A stretch of 64,000 nt of DNA from NCBI GenBank assembly GCA_018241695.1, contig JAFEDH010000021.1:62001-126000 (forward strand), written 5' to 3'. The notes under the pieces are model-generated. The model worked only from the letters and a program-made list of their open reading frames with translations. It had not been told where the DNA came from and did no database searches. The stretch is from Pseudomonadota bacterium. Its GTDB lineage: Bacteria > Pseudomonadota > Gammaproteobacteria > Burkholderiales > Rhodocyclaceae. The translations under genes and the position numbers were made by a program. Shown here one piece after another: positions 50,294-60,066 of the stretch (position 1 is its first letter; each line of letters opens with the position of its first letter).

Positions 50294-51154
50294 ATGCACC
50301 GCGAACGTTTCTATACCCTTGCCGCGTCCTGCCCCGATCAGGTGGGCATCATCGCCCGCATCACCGGATTCTTTGCCGAGCACCGCGGCTGGATACTTGA
50401 ATCCAGCTTTCACTCGGATGGCGAAGCCGGGCGCTATTTCATGCGCATCGAGGTCAGGGCCGACTCCCTCCCCTTTGGTATCGACGTGTTGCGCCAGAAG
50501 TTTGCACCCGTGGCCGAGTCCCTGGCCATGCACTGGAAGCTGACCGACAGCACACAGAAGAAACGGGTCGTGGTGCTGGTGAGCAAGCAGGAGCACTGCC
50601 TCTACGATCTGCTCGCCCGCTGGCAGAGCCGGGAGCTCGATATCGAAATTCCCTGCGTCATCTCCAACCATGAAACCTTTCGCGGTTTTGTCGAGTGGCA
50701 CGGAATTCCTTTTCATCACGTCCCCGTAACGCCCGACAACAAGGTTGCAGCGTATCGCACGGTGACAGAATTGTTCGATGCGGCCCATGCAGACACCATG
50801 GTTCTTGCGCGCTACATGCAGATTCTCCCGCCCGAACTCTGCGCGGCCTATCCAGGACAGATCCTCAACATCCATCACAGCTTCCTGCCCAGCTTCGTCG
50901 GCGCCAAGCCCTACCACCAGGCCTACCAGCGTGGCGTCAAGCTGATCGGCGCCACCTGCCACTACGTCACCGCTGATCTCGACCAGGGGCCGATCATCGA
51001 GCAGGACGTGATCCGCATCGACCATTCCGACTCGGTGGACGACATGGTCCGCTACGGCAAGGATATCGAAAAGGCGGTCCTTGCCCGTGGCCTGCGCTAC
51101 CACCTCGAAGACCGCGTGCTGACCCACGGCAACAAGACCGTGGTGTTCCGGTGA
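50294..51154 (+). CDS. purU: Formyltetrahydrofolate deformylase PurU
   Basis: Hydrolyses formyl-tetrahydrofolate to formate and tetrahydrofolate, supplying PurT and tuning the C1 pool. The 286 residues have an N-terminal ACT domain (SCPDQVGIIARITGFFAEH) and a formyltransferase-fold C-terminal domain with NIHHSFLPSFVGAKPYHQAY and the DLDQGPIIEQDV end. It follows thrH after 13 bases. Both formate producer (purU) and user (purT) are in this window. Confidence 0.95.
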   Translation: MHRERFYTLAASCPDQVGIIARITGFFAEHRGWILESSFHSDGEAGRYFMRIEVRADSLPFGIDVLRQKFAPVAESLAMHWKLTDSTQKKRVVVLVSKQEHCLYDLLARWQSRELDIEIPCVISNHETFRGFVEWHGIPFHHVPVTPDNKVAAYRTVTELFDAAHADTMVLARYMQILPPELCAAYPGQILNIHHSFLPSFVGAKPYHQAYQRGVKLIGATCHYVTADLDQGPIIEQDVIRIDHSDSVDDMVRYGKDIEKAVLARGLRYHLEDRVLTHGNKTVVFR

Positions 51155-51585
51155 ACCGGGAGCCATTCAAGAAGCGGCTGGCGCGGGAAGCCAGGGAATA
51201 TCTGGCGGATCTGCGCAATTTCGGCAAATCCTTGCAACGCACCGAGGGCTGGGTCACGCTCGGGCTGATCATTGCCGTCCTGCTGATGCTGGTGGAATGG
51301 TTCGTCACCGGCATGGGGTTCGACCGGCTCAATGACCTGAGCGGATCGTTCTCCATCTGGCGCCCCCGCCTTTGCCGGCCTCTCGACGATTTCGCCGCCA
51401 TCCTGCTGGTGCTTGATGCCATCGCCCTGGTTCTTCTGGGCGCCATGGCCATCGGTGAGATGATGCAGCTGCTCGACCGCAGACGGTCACATCTGCCGAC
51501 CCGCCCCCGTCAGGTTGCCCTGCCGGCGGGGGCCATGCTGGTGGTCGGGCTGGCCGGCATCGGCTACATGCGTTATCTGTGTTGA
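51151..51585 (+). CDS. Small membrane protein, function unknown
   Basis: Not recognised. The 144 residues have a basic N-terminus (KRLAREAREYLADLRNFGKS), then about three hydrophobic helices near residues 35-55, 80-100 and 123-142. It starts at a GTG that overlaps the purU stop in GTGA and therefore looks cotranslated. The downstream gene amtB is convergent. The coding call rests on the overlap and helix pattern. Confidence 0.65.
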   Translation: MNREPFKKRLAREAREYLADLRNFGKSLQRTEGWVTLGLIIAVLLMLVEWFVTGMGFDRLNDLSGSFSIWRPRLCRPLDDFAAILLVLDAIALVLLGAMAIGEMMQLLDRRRSHLPTRPRQVALPAGAMLVVGLAGIGYMRYLC

Positions 51586-51643
51586 AGCCGCAGCTGCCCC
51601 CGAACTCCCGGGGAGCGCTGCGGCCATCTGCCGGAACAACCGG

Positions 51644-53152
51644 TCAATAGTGATAGGCGGATTCGCCGTGAGAGGTGATGTCCAGCCCCTGGCGTTCCTC
51701 ATCCTCGGGAACACGCAGACCGATGACGGCATCCACCAGCTTGAAGGCGATGAAAGCCACCGTGCCGGAAAGCACCACGGTCACCCCCACACCGGTCGCC
51801 TGCACGATCACCTGATCAACGATGGAGTAGTTCTCGGCGGTCTTGTTCGCGACATAGTCATAGATCCCCGTGCCGCCCAGCGCAGGAGCAGCGAACACCC
51901 CGGTCAGGATGGAACCCAGGATGCCTCCCACCCCATGCACGCCGAACACATCCAGCGAGTCATCGGCGCCCAGCAGTTTCTTGAGGCCATTGACCCCCCA
52001 GAGGCAGACGACTCCCGCGAGCAGACCGATCACCAATGCACCGCCGACACCCACATAACCGCAGGCAGGCGTGATGGCGACCAGACCAGCGACAGCACCG
52101 GAAGCCGCACCCAGCATGGAAGGCCGGCCCTTGAGCGCCCATTCGGCCGACATCCAGGAAAGCGCCGCGGCAGCGGTAGCCAGCCAGGTGTTCACGAAGG
52201 CCAGGGCGGCTGCGCCATTAGCCTCCAGGGCGGAACCGGCATTGAAACCGAACCAGCCGAACCAGAGCAGGGATGCGCCGATCATGGTCATGGTCAGGCT
52301 GTGCGGCGCCATCGAATCCCTGCCGAAGCCAACGCGCTTGCCGATCACATAGGCCCCCACCAGCCCGGCCATGGCGGCGTTGATATGCACCACGGTGCCT
52401 CCGGCAAAGTCGAGCGCGCCCTTCTGGAAGAGCCAGCCGGCCGTGGCGTTGAGCTTGTCCGCGGCATCCGCCGTGGTGTAGCCATCCGGGCCGGCCCAGT
52501 ACCAGACCATGTGCGCCATGGGCAGATAGCTGAAGGTAAACCAGATCACTACGAAGGCCAGCACGGCGGAAAAGCGCACCCGCTCTGCGAAGGCGCCAAC
52601 GATCAGGCCGCAGGTGATGGCCGCGAAAGCTCCCTGGAAGGCCACATAGATGAGCTCCGGTAGCGCCACCCCCTTGCTGAACGTGGCGGCAATGCTGTCC
52701 GGCGTGATGCCTTTGAGCAGGATCTTGTCGAGACTCCCGAAGAACGCGTTGCCCTCGGTAAATGCAACGCTGTAGCCATACAGGGCCCACAGCACGCTGA
52801 TCAGGGAAAACACGACAAACACCTGCATCAGCACCGACAGCATGTTCTTGCTGCGGACCAGGCCACCATAGAACAGCGCCAGTCCCGGTATCGACATCAG
52901 GATGACCAGGGCGGTGGCCACGATCAGCCAGGCCGTGTCGCCCTTGTTGGGTACCGGGGCCGCCGGTGCCGCCGCCGCGGCGGGAGTGGCGGTGGCCATG
53001 GGCAGCGCTGCGGGGGCCGCCCCCTGTGCCGTGGTGACAGGCGCCACCACGGCTGCCGCCGGCGCCGTATCGGCGGGCTTGTCCTCGGCCCGGGCGCCAA
53101 AACCGAAACCGAGCGTTGCCGCCGCAAGGAGGACGGCCATCAGCTTTTTCAT
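51644..53152 (-). CDS. amtB: Ammonium transporter with cleavable N-terminal extension
   Basis: Trimeric ammonium channel of the inner membrane. About 502 residues: a signal peptide (MKKLMAVLLAAATLGFGFGA), then about 50 Ala/Pro-rich residues, then the Amt core with around 11 helices. It carries the two pore histidines in GGTVVHINAAMAGLVG and FGVHGVGGILG. It starts at ATG 53152 with GAGGAG upstream, 11 bases after the glnK stop. The glnK-amtB link means GlnK blocks the channel when nitrogen is plentiful. Confidence 0.95.
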   Translation of the reverse strand: MKKLMAVLLAAATLGFGFGARAEDKPADTAPAAAVVAPVTTAQGAAPAALPMATATPAAAAAPAAPVPNKGDTAWLIVATALVILMSIPGLALFYGGLVRSKNMLSVLMQVFVVFSLISVLWALYGYSVAFTEGNAFFGSLDKILLKGITPDSIAATFSKGVALPELIYVAFQGAFAAITCGLIVGAFAERVRFSAVLAFVVIWFTFSYLPMAHMVWYWAGPDGYTTADAADKLNATAGWLFQKGALDFAGGTVVHINAAMAGLVGAYVIGKRVGFGRDSMAPHSLTMTMIGASLLWFGWFGFNAGSALEANGAAALAFVNTWLATAAAALSWMSAEWALKGRPSMLGAASGAVAGLVAITPACGYVGVGGALVIGLLAGVVCLWGVNGLKKLLGADDSLDVFGVHGVGGILGSILTGVFAAPALGGTGIYDYVANKTAENYSIVDQVIVQATGVGVTVVLSGTVAFIAFKLVDAVIGLRVPEDEERQGLDITSHGESAYHY

Positions 53153-53163
53153 CTTCACGCTCC

Positions 53164-54367
<1,204 letters not shown>

Positions 54368-54418
54368 GAGATCGGAACTCCCGTTGGATTGAAGAACATA
54401 AGCACCGATCTTCCTTAC

Positions 54419-54433
54419 GCACGGACCGTGCCA
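54419..54433 (-). promoter_or_regulatory. Candidate sigma-54 promoter of the TorF-glnK-amtB operon
   Basis: On the minus strand TGGCACGGTCCGTGC has the invariant GG and GC of sigma-54 promoters exactly 10 bases apart. The minus-24 half TGGCACG is perfect; the minus-12 half is GTGC in place of TTGC. The start site would be near 54407, giving a leader of about 40 bases before the ATG at 54367. Confidence 0.65.
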
Positions 54434-54517
54434 CCCCCGTCAACAGCTGCGAAACCCATGCCAGAGACCGAAAGCCGCTTCCGCATGCACCGGCATGAAC
54501 CGGTGAACTGTCCATGT

Positions 54518-54534
54518 CGCACCAAACCTGTGCA
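54518..54534 (-). promoter_or_regulatory. Candidate NtrC binding site
   Basis: On the minus strand TGCACAGGTTTGGTGCG fits TGCAC-N5-TGGTGCA at all but the last base, the form of the E. coli glnA NtrC sites. Its centre lies about 119 bases upstream of the predicted sigma-54 start, a normal enhancer distance. Only one strong site was found. Confidence 0.6.
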
Positions 54535-54592
54535 AAGTGCCCGAAACCCCCATGCTAGACTCGCCTCACCCCATCCAGAACCGGACATCCGC

Positions 54593-54832
54593 ATGATTCC
54601 CAACAAGCAGCTGCTCGATGAATTCGCCCAGCGCGCCTCCCGGATGCTGGCGGCCAGCCCCGCGGCCGATATCGAAAAAAACTTCCGGGCGCTGGTGGCC
54701 GGCTGGCTGGCCCGACTTGACCTGGTGACCCGTGAGGACTTCGATATCCAGCGTGAACTGCTGGCCAAGGCCCAGGCCCAGTTACGTGCCCTGGAAGCCC
54801 GCATCACCGAACTGGAACAGCGCCGGGGCTAG
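54593..54832 (+). CDS. ubiK: Ubiquinone biosynthesis accessory factor UbiK (BMFP protein)
   Basis: 79-residue protein with an amphipathic N-terminus (MIPNKQLLDEFAQRASRML) and a C-terminal coiled coil (ALEARITELEQRRG). UbiK helps assemble the aerobic ubiquinone-synthesis complex in the cytosol. It is followed by comM after 68 bases, a common order. The gap upstream (54368-54592) is shared with the divergent nitrogen operon. Confidence 0.9.
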   Translation: MIPNKQLLDEFAQRASRMLAASPAADIEKNFRALVAGWLARLDLVTREDFDIQRELLAKAQAQLRALEARITELEQRRG

Positions 54833-54900
54833 ATCATGACCGGGGTAAACGGGACGCGCCGTCACCGGTCGTGGCGCCTCCTTGCCATCGCCACGGGCCG

Positions 54901-56394
54901 ATGAGTCTCGCTGTCCTCAGGAGCCGCGCCCTGGCCGGCATGACGGCCGCCGAAGTCAGCGTGGAAGTTCACCTCGCCTCGGGATTGCCCTCCTTCACCC
55001 TGGTGGGACTGCCGGAAACCGAAGTCAAGGAATCCCGGGATCGGGTCCGGGCGGCCATCCAGAACTGCCGCTTCGAGTTTCCCGCCCGCCGCATCACCGT
55101 CAATCTCGCGCCGGCGGATCTGCCCAAGGAATCCGGCCGCTATGACCTGCCCATCGCCCTGGGCATCCTGCTCGCTTCGGATCAGATCCGCGCCACCGAT
55201 CTGGATCGCCATGAATTCGTCGGCGAACTTTCCCTTTCCGGCGAACTGCGTTCCATTCGTGGCGCACTGGCGATGGCCCTCGGTGCCCGACAATCGGGAC
55301 GATGCTTTTTACTGCCGGCAGCCAATGCGGCCGAAGCGGCCCGCACAGGGGGCAGCGTGCTGGGAGCACATAGCCTGCTCGATGTCTGCGCCCATCTGAC
55401 TGGCCACACGCCACTGCCGGAAACCCTGCCCGAACCTGTTTCCGGCCAGTCCGGCTATCCCGATCTGGCCGATGTGAAAGGACAAACAGGCGCCAAGCGG
55501 GCATTGGAGATCGCCGCCGCCGGCGGCCACTCCCTGCTCATGAGCGGCCCGCCGGGGACCGGCAAATCGATGCTGGCGGCCCGCTTTCCCGGTCTGCTGC
55601 CGCCCATGACCGAAGACGAGGCCCTGGCCTGCGCCACCGTGCAGTCGCTGGCGGGTGAGTTCCGCAGCGAACACTGGGGCCGCCGTCCCTTCAGGGCGCC
55701 CCATCACTCGGCCTCGGCTCCGGCATTGGTGGGTGGCGGCGGCGTACCCCGGCCCGGTGAAATTTCCCTGGCCCATGAAGGCGTGCTGTTTCTCGACGAG
55801 CTGCCCGAATTCGACCGCCGCGTGCTCGAAGCCCTGCGCGAACCGCTGGAAACCGGCCACATCTGCGTTTCTCGCGCGGCGCGGCGCACCGACTTCCCCG
55901 CGCGCTTCCAGCTGGTAGCGGCGATGAATCCCTGTCCCTGCGGCTATCAGGGCCATCCCGGCGGCAAATGCCGCTGCACACCGGATCAGGTGGCCCGTTA
56001 CCGCGGCAGGCTTTCCGGTCCATTGCTGGACCGCATCGATCTGGCCATCGAGGTGCCCGCCCTGGCCGACACCGAATTGCAGGCCCGCAGCGGCGGCGAA
56101 TCCTCGATTACGGTACGCGAGCGGGTGATCGCGGCACGGACGCGGCAGATGGCACGTCAGGGCAAACCCAATGCCCGGCTGGAGAGCGCCGAAATCGACA
56201 GCCATTGCACTCCCGATGCAAACGGCGCCGCCCTGTTGCGCCAGGCCATCGAACGCCTGGGTTTTTCCGCCCGGGCTTATCACCGCATCCTCAAGGTGGC
56301 GCGCTCCATCGCCGATCTGGCCGGCAGCACCCCGATCCTTGGCGCGCATGTGGCCGAGGCCATCCAGTACCGGCGCCACCTCCATGCGCAATGA
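54901..56394 (+). CDS. comM: ComM/YifB-type AAA+ ATPase (Mg-chelatase-like)
   Basis: 497-residue hexameric AAA+ helicase of the ComM family, known to drive branch migration during natural transformation. It has an N-terminal Lon-protease-like fold (VEVHLASGLPSFTLVGLPET), Walker A SGPPGTGKSMLAARFPGLLP, Walker B LFLDELPEFDRRVLEALREP, and the C-terminal chelatase domain with RAYHRILKVARSIADLAG. The ATG at 54901 opens the family pattern SLAVLRSRALAGM; upstream in-frame starts are unlikely. It overlaps the next gene by 11 bases. Confidence 0.94.
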   Translation: MSLAVLRSRALAGMTAAEVSVEVHLASGLPSFTLVGLPETEVKESRDRVRAAIQNCRFEFPARRITVNLAPADLPKESGRYDLPIALGILLASDQIRATDLDRHEFVGELSLSGELRSIRGALAMALGARQSGRCFLLPAANAAEAARTGGSVLGAHSLLDVCAHLTGHTPLPETLPEPVSGQSGYPDLADVKGQTGAKRALEIAAAGGHSLLMSGPPGTGKSMLAARFPGLLPPMTEDEALACATVQSLAGEFRSEHWGRRPFRAPHHSASAPALVGGGGVPRPGEISLAHEGVLFLDELPEFDRRVLEALREPLETGHICVSRAARRTDFPARFQLVAAMNPCPCGYQGHPGGKCRCTPDQVARYRGRLSGPLLDRIDLAIEVPALADTELQARSGGESSITVRERVIAARTRQMARQGKPNARLESAEIDSHCTPDANGAALLRQAIERLGFSARAYHRILKVARSIADLAGSTPILGAHVAEAIQYRRHLHAQ

Positions 56395-57568
56395 AGCTGC
56401 GCCACGCGGCATCGCCATCCTGCTGGCCACCCTGTCGGCCATCGGCCCGTTTTCCATCGATACCTATCTGCCGGCCTTCCCTTCCATCGCCCGATCCCTC
56501 GGCGCCAGCCAGATCGAGGTGCAGCAGACACTGACGGCCTACCTGCTGTCCTTCGCCTTCATGACCCTCTGGCACGGCGCGCTGGCCGATGCCCTGGGCC
56601 GGCGCCGGGTGATCCTCGCCGGACTCGCCTGCTACACCCTGGCATCCCTGTTCTGTCTCTTCGCCACCCGCATCGAACTGCTCTGGCTGGGACGTGTGCT
56701 GCAGGGCCTCTCCGCCGGTGTCGGCATGGTGGTGGGCCGGGCCATGGTGCGCGACCTGTTCGACGGCGCCGCCGCCCAGCGGCTGATGGCCCGGGTCGGC
56801 GTCATCTTCGCCGTGGCTCCCGCAATCGCGCCGGTGATTGGCGGCTGGGTGTATACCTTCTTCGGCTGGCAGGGCATCTTCGCTTTTCTCACCCTGTTCG
56901 GCGCCGGCCTGTGGTTCGCCTGCTGGCGTGCGCTACCGGAAACCCTGGCGGCGGACATGCGTCAGAATCTGCATCCTGTCGCCCTCTGGCACGGCTATTC
57001 CAGCGTGTTGCGCTCCGCCCCCTTTCTCGGGCTTTCCTTTGCCCTGGCGCTGAACTTCAACGGCCTTTTCATTTACGTGCTGTCGGCACCGGTGTTCCTG
57101 ATCGAACACCTGCATCTCACGCCTCAATCTTTCGCCTGGCTGTACGTTCCCGCCGTGGCGGGGATGATGCTGGGGAACATCCTTTCCGCACGCGCTGCCG
57201 GCCGTTTCACGCCGCACCAGACCATTCTCGCCGGCTTCTGCCTGATGGCGCTGGCGGCAGCGGTCAACATTGCGCTCAATCTGCACCACACCCCGGGGCT
57301 GCTCCAGGCGGTGCTTCCGATCGGGCTGTACGACGTGGGAATGGCGCTGGCCATGGCCAGCCTGCAGATTCTCGCCCTGGATCTCTTTCCCGACCGGCGT
57401 GGCATGGCCTCCAGCTGTCAAGGGCTGTTGCAGACAGGCACCAATGCCCTGACCGCGGGCGTGGTGGCACCCCTGGTCTGGAGCAGCACGCTGACCTTGG
57501 CGGCGACCATGGGAGCCTTCGTCGGCCTCGGCTTCATCGCCTTTCTCGCGGCGCGGAAGCAGCGCTAG
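56384..57568 (+). CDS. Bcr/CflA-family MFS drug exporter
   Basis: Multidrug efflux protein of 394 residues with 12 hydrophobic helices. Family signatures include IGPFSIDTYLPAFPSIARSL, ALADALGRRRVILAGL (between helices 2 and 3) and LQGLSAGVGMVVGRAMVRDL. Known members export bicyclomycin, chloramphenicol and related compounds; the substrate here is not predictable. It starts inside comM and is convergent with the TSUP gene, their ends overlapping by four bases. Confidence 0.92.
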   Translation: MRNEAAPRGIAILLATLSAIGPFSIDTYLPAFPSIARSLGASQIEVQQTLTAYLLSFAFMTLWHGALADALGRRRVILAGLACYTLASLFCLFATRIELLWLGRVLQGLSAGVGMVVGRAMVRDLFDGAAAQRLMARVGVIFAVAPAIAPVIGGWVYTFFGWQGIFAFLTLFGAGLWFACWRALPETLAADMRQNLHPVALWHGYSSVLRSAPFLGLSFALALNFNGLFIYVLSAPVFLIEHLHLTPQSFAWLYVPAVAGMMLGNILSARAAGRFTPHQTILAGFCLMALAAAVNIALNLHHTPGLLQAVLPIGLYDVGMALAMASLQILALDLFPDRRGMASSCQGLLQTGTNALTAGVVAPLVWSSTLTLAATMGAFVGLGFIAFLAARKQR

Positions 57569-58368
57569 AAAAAGAGGGTGCGCAACATATTCAGCGCCAG
57601 AATGAAAAGCAGGGCAGCGAAGATCTTCTTGAGCGCGGCCACCGGCAGACGGTGCGTCAGGCTGGCGCCATAGGGCGCTGTCACCACGCTGGCCACCGCT
57701 GTGGCGGCCAGGGCGGGCAAATAGACAAAGCCAACGCTGCCGACCGGCAGGCCGGTGGTGCCCCAGCCACTGATCACATAGCCCGCTGCGCCCGCCGCGG
57801 CAATGGGAAAGCCGATGGCGGCCGAGGTGCCAATGGCGTGATGCACCTTCACATTGCACCAGGTCATGAAGGGCACCGAGAGGGAACCACCACCGATTGC
57901 CACCAGGGCGGAAAATCCGCCGATACCCGCCCCCACGCCGAACATGCCGGCGGTGCCGGGCAGGGCGCGGGAAGGTTTGGGCCTGACGTTGAGCACCATC
58001 TGCAGCGCGACATAGCTCATGAACACGCAGAAAAAAATCGCCAGCTGACTGGTCCGCAGATGCCCGGCCAGCTGGGCACCGAGCAGGGTGCCCAGCACCA
58101 CACCGGGCGCGATGGCACGCACCACCGGCCAGAGCACCGCGCCATGGGCATGATGGGCACGCAGGCTGGATATGGAGGTGAAGGTGATGATCGCCATCGA
58201 GGTGCCCAGCGCCAGATGCACGATGTGCTCGTAAGGCAGCCCCTGGGCGACGAAGATCATGGTCAGCAGGGGCACCAGGATGCCACCGCCACCGATTCCC
58301 AGCAGACCGGCGCAAAAACCGGCCAAAGCGCCCAGCGCCAGAAAGACGGGAAGCCAGGAGATCATCAT
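57565..58368 (-). CDS. TSUP-family permease (TauE/SafE type)
   Basis: 267-residue membrane protein with about eight helices and two related halves, each containing glycine-rich motifs (GFCAGLLGIGGGGILVPLL, GGFSALVAIGGGSLSVPF). The family exports or imports sulfite, sulfonates or related anions. The ATG at 58368 overlaps the EVE stop in ATGA, so coupling is likely; an ATG one codon later is equally possible. Substrate unknown. Confidence 0.9.
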   Translation of the reverse strand: MMISWLPVFLALGALAGFCAGLLGIGGGGILVPLLTMIFVAQGLPYEHIVHLALGTSMAIITFTSISSLRAHHAHGAVLWPVVRAIAPGVVLGTLLGAQLAGHLRTSQLAIFFCVFMSYVALQMVLNVRPKPSRALPGTAGMFGVGAGIGGFSALVAIGGGSLSVPFMTWCNVKVHHAIGTSAAIGFPIAAAGAAGYVISGWGTTGLPVGSVGFVYLPALAATAVASVVTAPYGASLTHRLPVAALKKIFAALLFILALNMLRTLFF

Positions 58369-58826
58369 CCGATCAGTTTCCCGACGATGAATTTCCATTC
58401 CGCGGGGTCCACCGGCGTGATGGAAAGACGGTTGCCCCGCTGCAGGATGCGCATGTTGGCCAGCTCCGGGTGAGCACGTAATTCATCGAGCCCCACCAGA
58501 CGGGTCTTCTTCACGGCGCGCACATCGACATTGATCCAGCGCGGATTCCCGGCGCTGGATTTGGGATCGAAGTAGGGGCTGTCCGGTTCGAACTGGGTAC
58601 GGTCCGGATAGGGCTTGCTCGCCACCTCGGCCAGGCCGGCGATACCCGGCTCGGGGCAGGAAGAGTGATAAAAGAAAACCTTGTCACCCACCGTCATCTG
58701 GTCACGCATGAAATTGCGTGCCTGATAGTTGCGCACGCCCCACCAGTCCACCTTCTGCCCCGGCATGGCCAGCACATCGTCGATGCCGACCACGGAAGGC
58801 TCGCTCTTCATCAGCCAGTAACGCAT
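58365..58826 (-). CDS. EVE-domain protein
   Basis: 153-residue single-domain protein of the EVE/PUA-like fold: RYWLMKSEPSVVGIDDV at the start, WWGVRNYQARNFMRDQM, KVFFYHSSCPEPGIAGLAEV, and NPRWINVDV. Such domains bind modified nucleotides, and in humans THYN1 is a homologue. The gene sits just after the 6S RNA terminator and couples to the TSUP gene by an ATGA overlap. Confidence 0.92.
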   Translation of the reverse strand: MRYWLMKSEPSVVGIDDVLAMPGQKVDWWGVRNYQARNFMRDQMTVGDKVFFYHSSCPEPGIAGLAEVASKPYPDRTQFEPDSPYFDPKSSAGNPRWINVDVRAVKKTRLVGLDELRAHPELANMRILQRGNRLSITPVDPAEWKFIVGKLIG

Positions 58827-58843
58827 ATTGGTGAGCTTCCAAG

Positions 58844-58870
58844 AAAAAAGCGCTGACCGGGTCAGCGCTT
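58844..58870 (-). terminator. Intrinsic terminator of 6S RNA
   Basis: On the minus strand AAGCGCTGAC pairs perfectly with GTCAGCGCTT around a 3-base loop, followed by a run of T. It lies directly after the 6S RNA 3' end and before the EVE gene. Confidence 0.92.
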
Positions 58871-58877
58871 CTGGATG

Positions 58878-59062
58878 AGATCCCCCGCCTGTGCCGTTTG
58901 GGCCGCTATCCTGAACCTGGGTTCAGGGAGGCCGCGTTCCTGCCGCTTCAGGTCCGCCCGGCGAGGGGCGGTCACAACAGCGGCGTGATGGTCGGCAGCC
59001 TTGTCGCGTGGACATTGGTTCAAGGAAATTGCAACCTTGTCGAACACCGCAGGGGAAACCGG
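58878..59062 (-). ncRNA. ssrS: 6S RNA
   Basis: In the gap downstream of zapA, its usual location, the minus strand shows a closing stem of CCCCTGCGG against the complementary CGGGGG region near the 3' end. Between them are GTGTTCG after the 5' arm and CCTGAACCCAGGTTCAGG near the 3' arm, matching the E. coli CCTTGAACCAAGGGTTCAAGG feature. Length is about 185 bases. 6S RNA binds sigma-70 holoenzyme in stationary phase. The ends are estimated to within about 10 bases. Confidence 0.8.
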
Positions 59063-59081
59063 GGAAGCCGCCCCGGAATGC

Positions 59082-59447
59082 TCAGAACAGGTCGTCCTGT
59101 TTGTGTCCGGCGAGCACCTGATCGAGGCGGGCTTCGATGGCTTCGATTCTACGCCTGGAACTCTCGTCGTCAATGGGTGGCAGGGGGGCAGGGGGGGGAT
59201 AGGTTCCGGGTTCGCGCAGGGCCAGCAGTTCGTGGGCCAGATTGAGCGCGGTCATCACCGCCAGACGTTCGCCCGAGCTTCTGGTTCGCGCGCCAATGTC
59301 GCGGATTCTCGCGTCAAGCATATCCACCGCGGCGAGCAGCGCTTCCCGTTCCTCGGGCGCGCAGGCCACCCGATAGTCCTTCCCCAGCAGGGTGATGTCG
59401 AGCGACATCGACATCGAATTATTCGAAGGATTGCCGTTGGCGCTCAT
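59082..59447 (-). CDS. zapA: Cell division protein ZapA
   Basis: 121-residue FtsZ-ring stabiliser. The N-terminal globular part has SLDITLLGKDYRVACAPEER and VDMLDARIRDI; the C-terminal part is a helix with AIEARLDQVLAGH. A Pro-rich stretch (YPPPAPLPPI) lies between. The ATG at 59447 overlaps the upstream gene stop in ATGA. Order small coiled-coil gene, zapA, 6S RNA is conserved. Confidence 0.93.
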   Translation of the reverse strand: MSANGNPSNNSMSMSLDITLLGKDYRVACAPEEREALLAAVDMLDARIRDIGARTRSSGERLAVMTALNLAHELLALREPGTYPPPAPLPPIDDESSRRRIEAIEARLDQVLAGHKQDDLF

Positions 59448-59641
59448 GCTTCTTCGGGCAGGTTGGGGAGCAGGCTTTCGAGCCGCATCCGGGCCGCCTC
59501 GATGCGACCGCTCAGATCCTGATTGCGGCGTTCCAGGTCATCGGCCCGATGACGCAGCTCGCGATTCTCCGCGTCCAGACGCCCGCACAGGGCCAGGACC
59601 AGGTTCACCTTTTTTTCCAGGGAATCGAGTGGAACGCTCAT
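59444..59641 (-). CDS. Small ZapB-like coiled-coil protein (TIGR02449 style)
   Basis: 65-residue coiled coil (SLEKKVNLVLALCGRLDAEN onward) located directly before zapA and coupled to it by ATGA. This is the usual position of a conserved ZapB-like gene, which probably acts in the divisome. The start is taken at 59641; the frame is open further upstream but without a good ribosome binding site. Confidence 0.78.
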   Translation of the reverse strand: MSVPLDSLEKKVNLVLALCGRLDAENRELRHRADDLERRNQDLSGRIEAARMRLESLLPNLPEEA

Positions 59642-59754
59642 GGAGCCCGGAGTTTCCCGGAAAAACCCTTCCACGTCAAGTAATAAGACTCTGCTTTGAA
59701 GGTGAACCCGCAGTAATGGCGCGAACCGGGTGCGTGCGTTCCCGCCTCCGGATT

Positions 59755-59763
59755 TGCTAGAAT
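59755..59763 (+). promoter_or_regulatory. Candidate extended minus-10 for the btuBCD transcript
   Basis: TGCTAGAAT lies just before the first cobalamin riboswitch; the same string occurs before metG. The matching minus-35 is poor (TGCGTT at 17-base spacing), typical of extended minus-10 promoters. Confidence 0.4.
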
Positions 59764-59774
59764 TGTCCCCTTGT

Positions 59775-59955
59775 TCGCGGTGCCCCGCAGCCATTCCGGC
59801 TCAGGGGTGAAACGGGAAACAGGTGCGATGCCTGTGCTGCCCCCGCAACGGTAAGGAAGTGTGGAACCGTCACATCAGCCACTGGATGTTCATCCGGGAA
59901 GGCGACGGTTCAAGACTTCCGAGCCCGGAGACCGGCCACGGACAAATTCATCGGA
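59775..59955 (+). promoter_or_regulatory. Cobalamin riboswitch upstream of btuB
   Basis: Leader with GGTGAAACGGGAA, GCTGCCCCCGCAACGGTAA, and the B12 box GAGCCCGGAGACCGGCC at 59921-59937. These are the core pieces of the adenosylcobalamin riboswitch. It should switch off the transporter genes when B12 is abundant, probably by hiding the btuB ribosome binding site or ending transcription in the 110-base region before the ATG. Confidence 0.93.
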
Positions 59956-60066
59956 AACGCTGCGGGGAAGCAGTGGACTGAGACATCAGGCCTTCTCTCC
60001 CGTGCGTTTGTTTGTCATGCCACCACCGGCTTGCGGGGACGCTTGCCGGGAAAACGGGAGTCCGCC

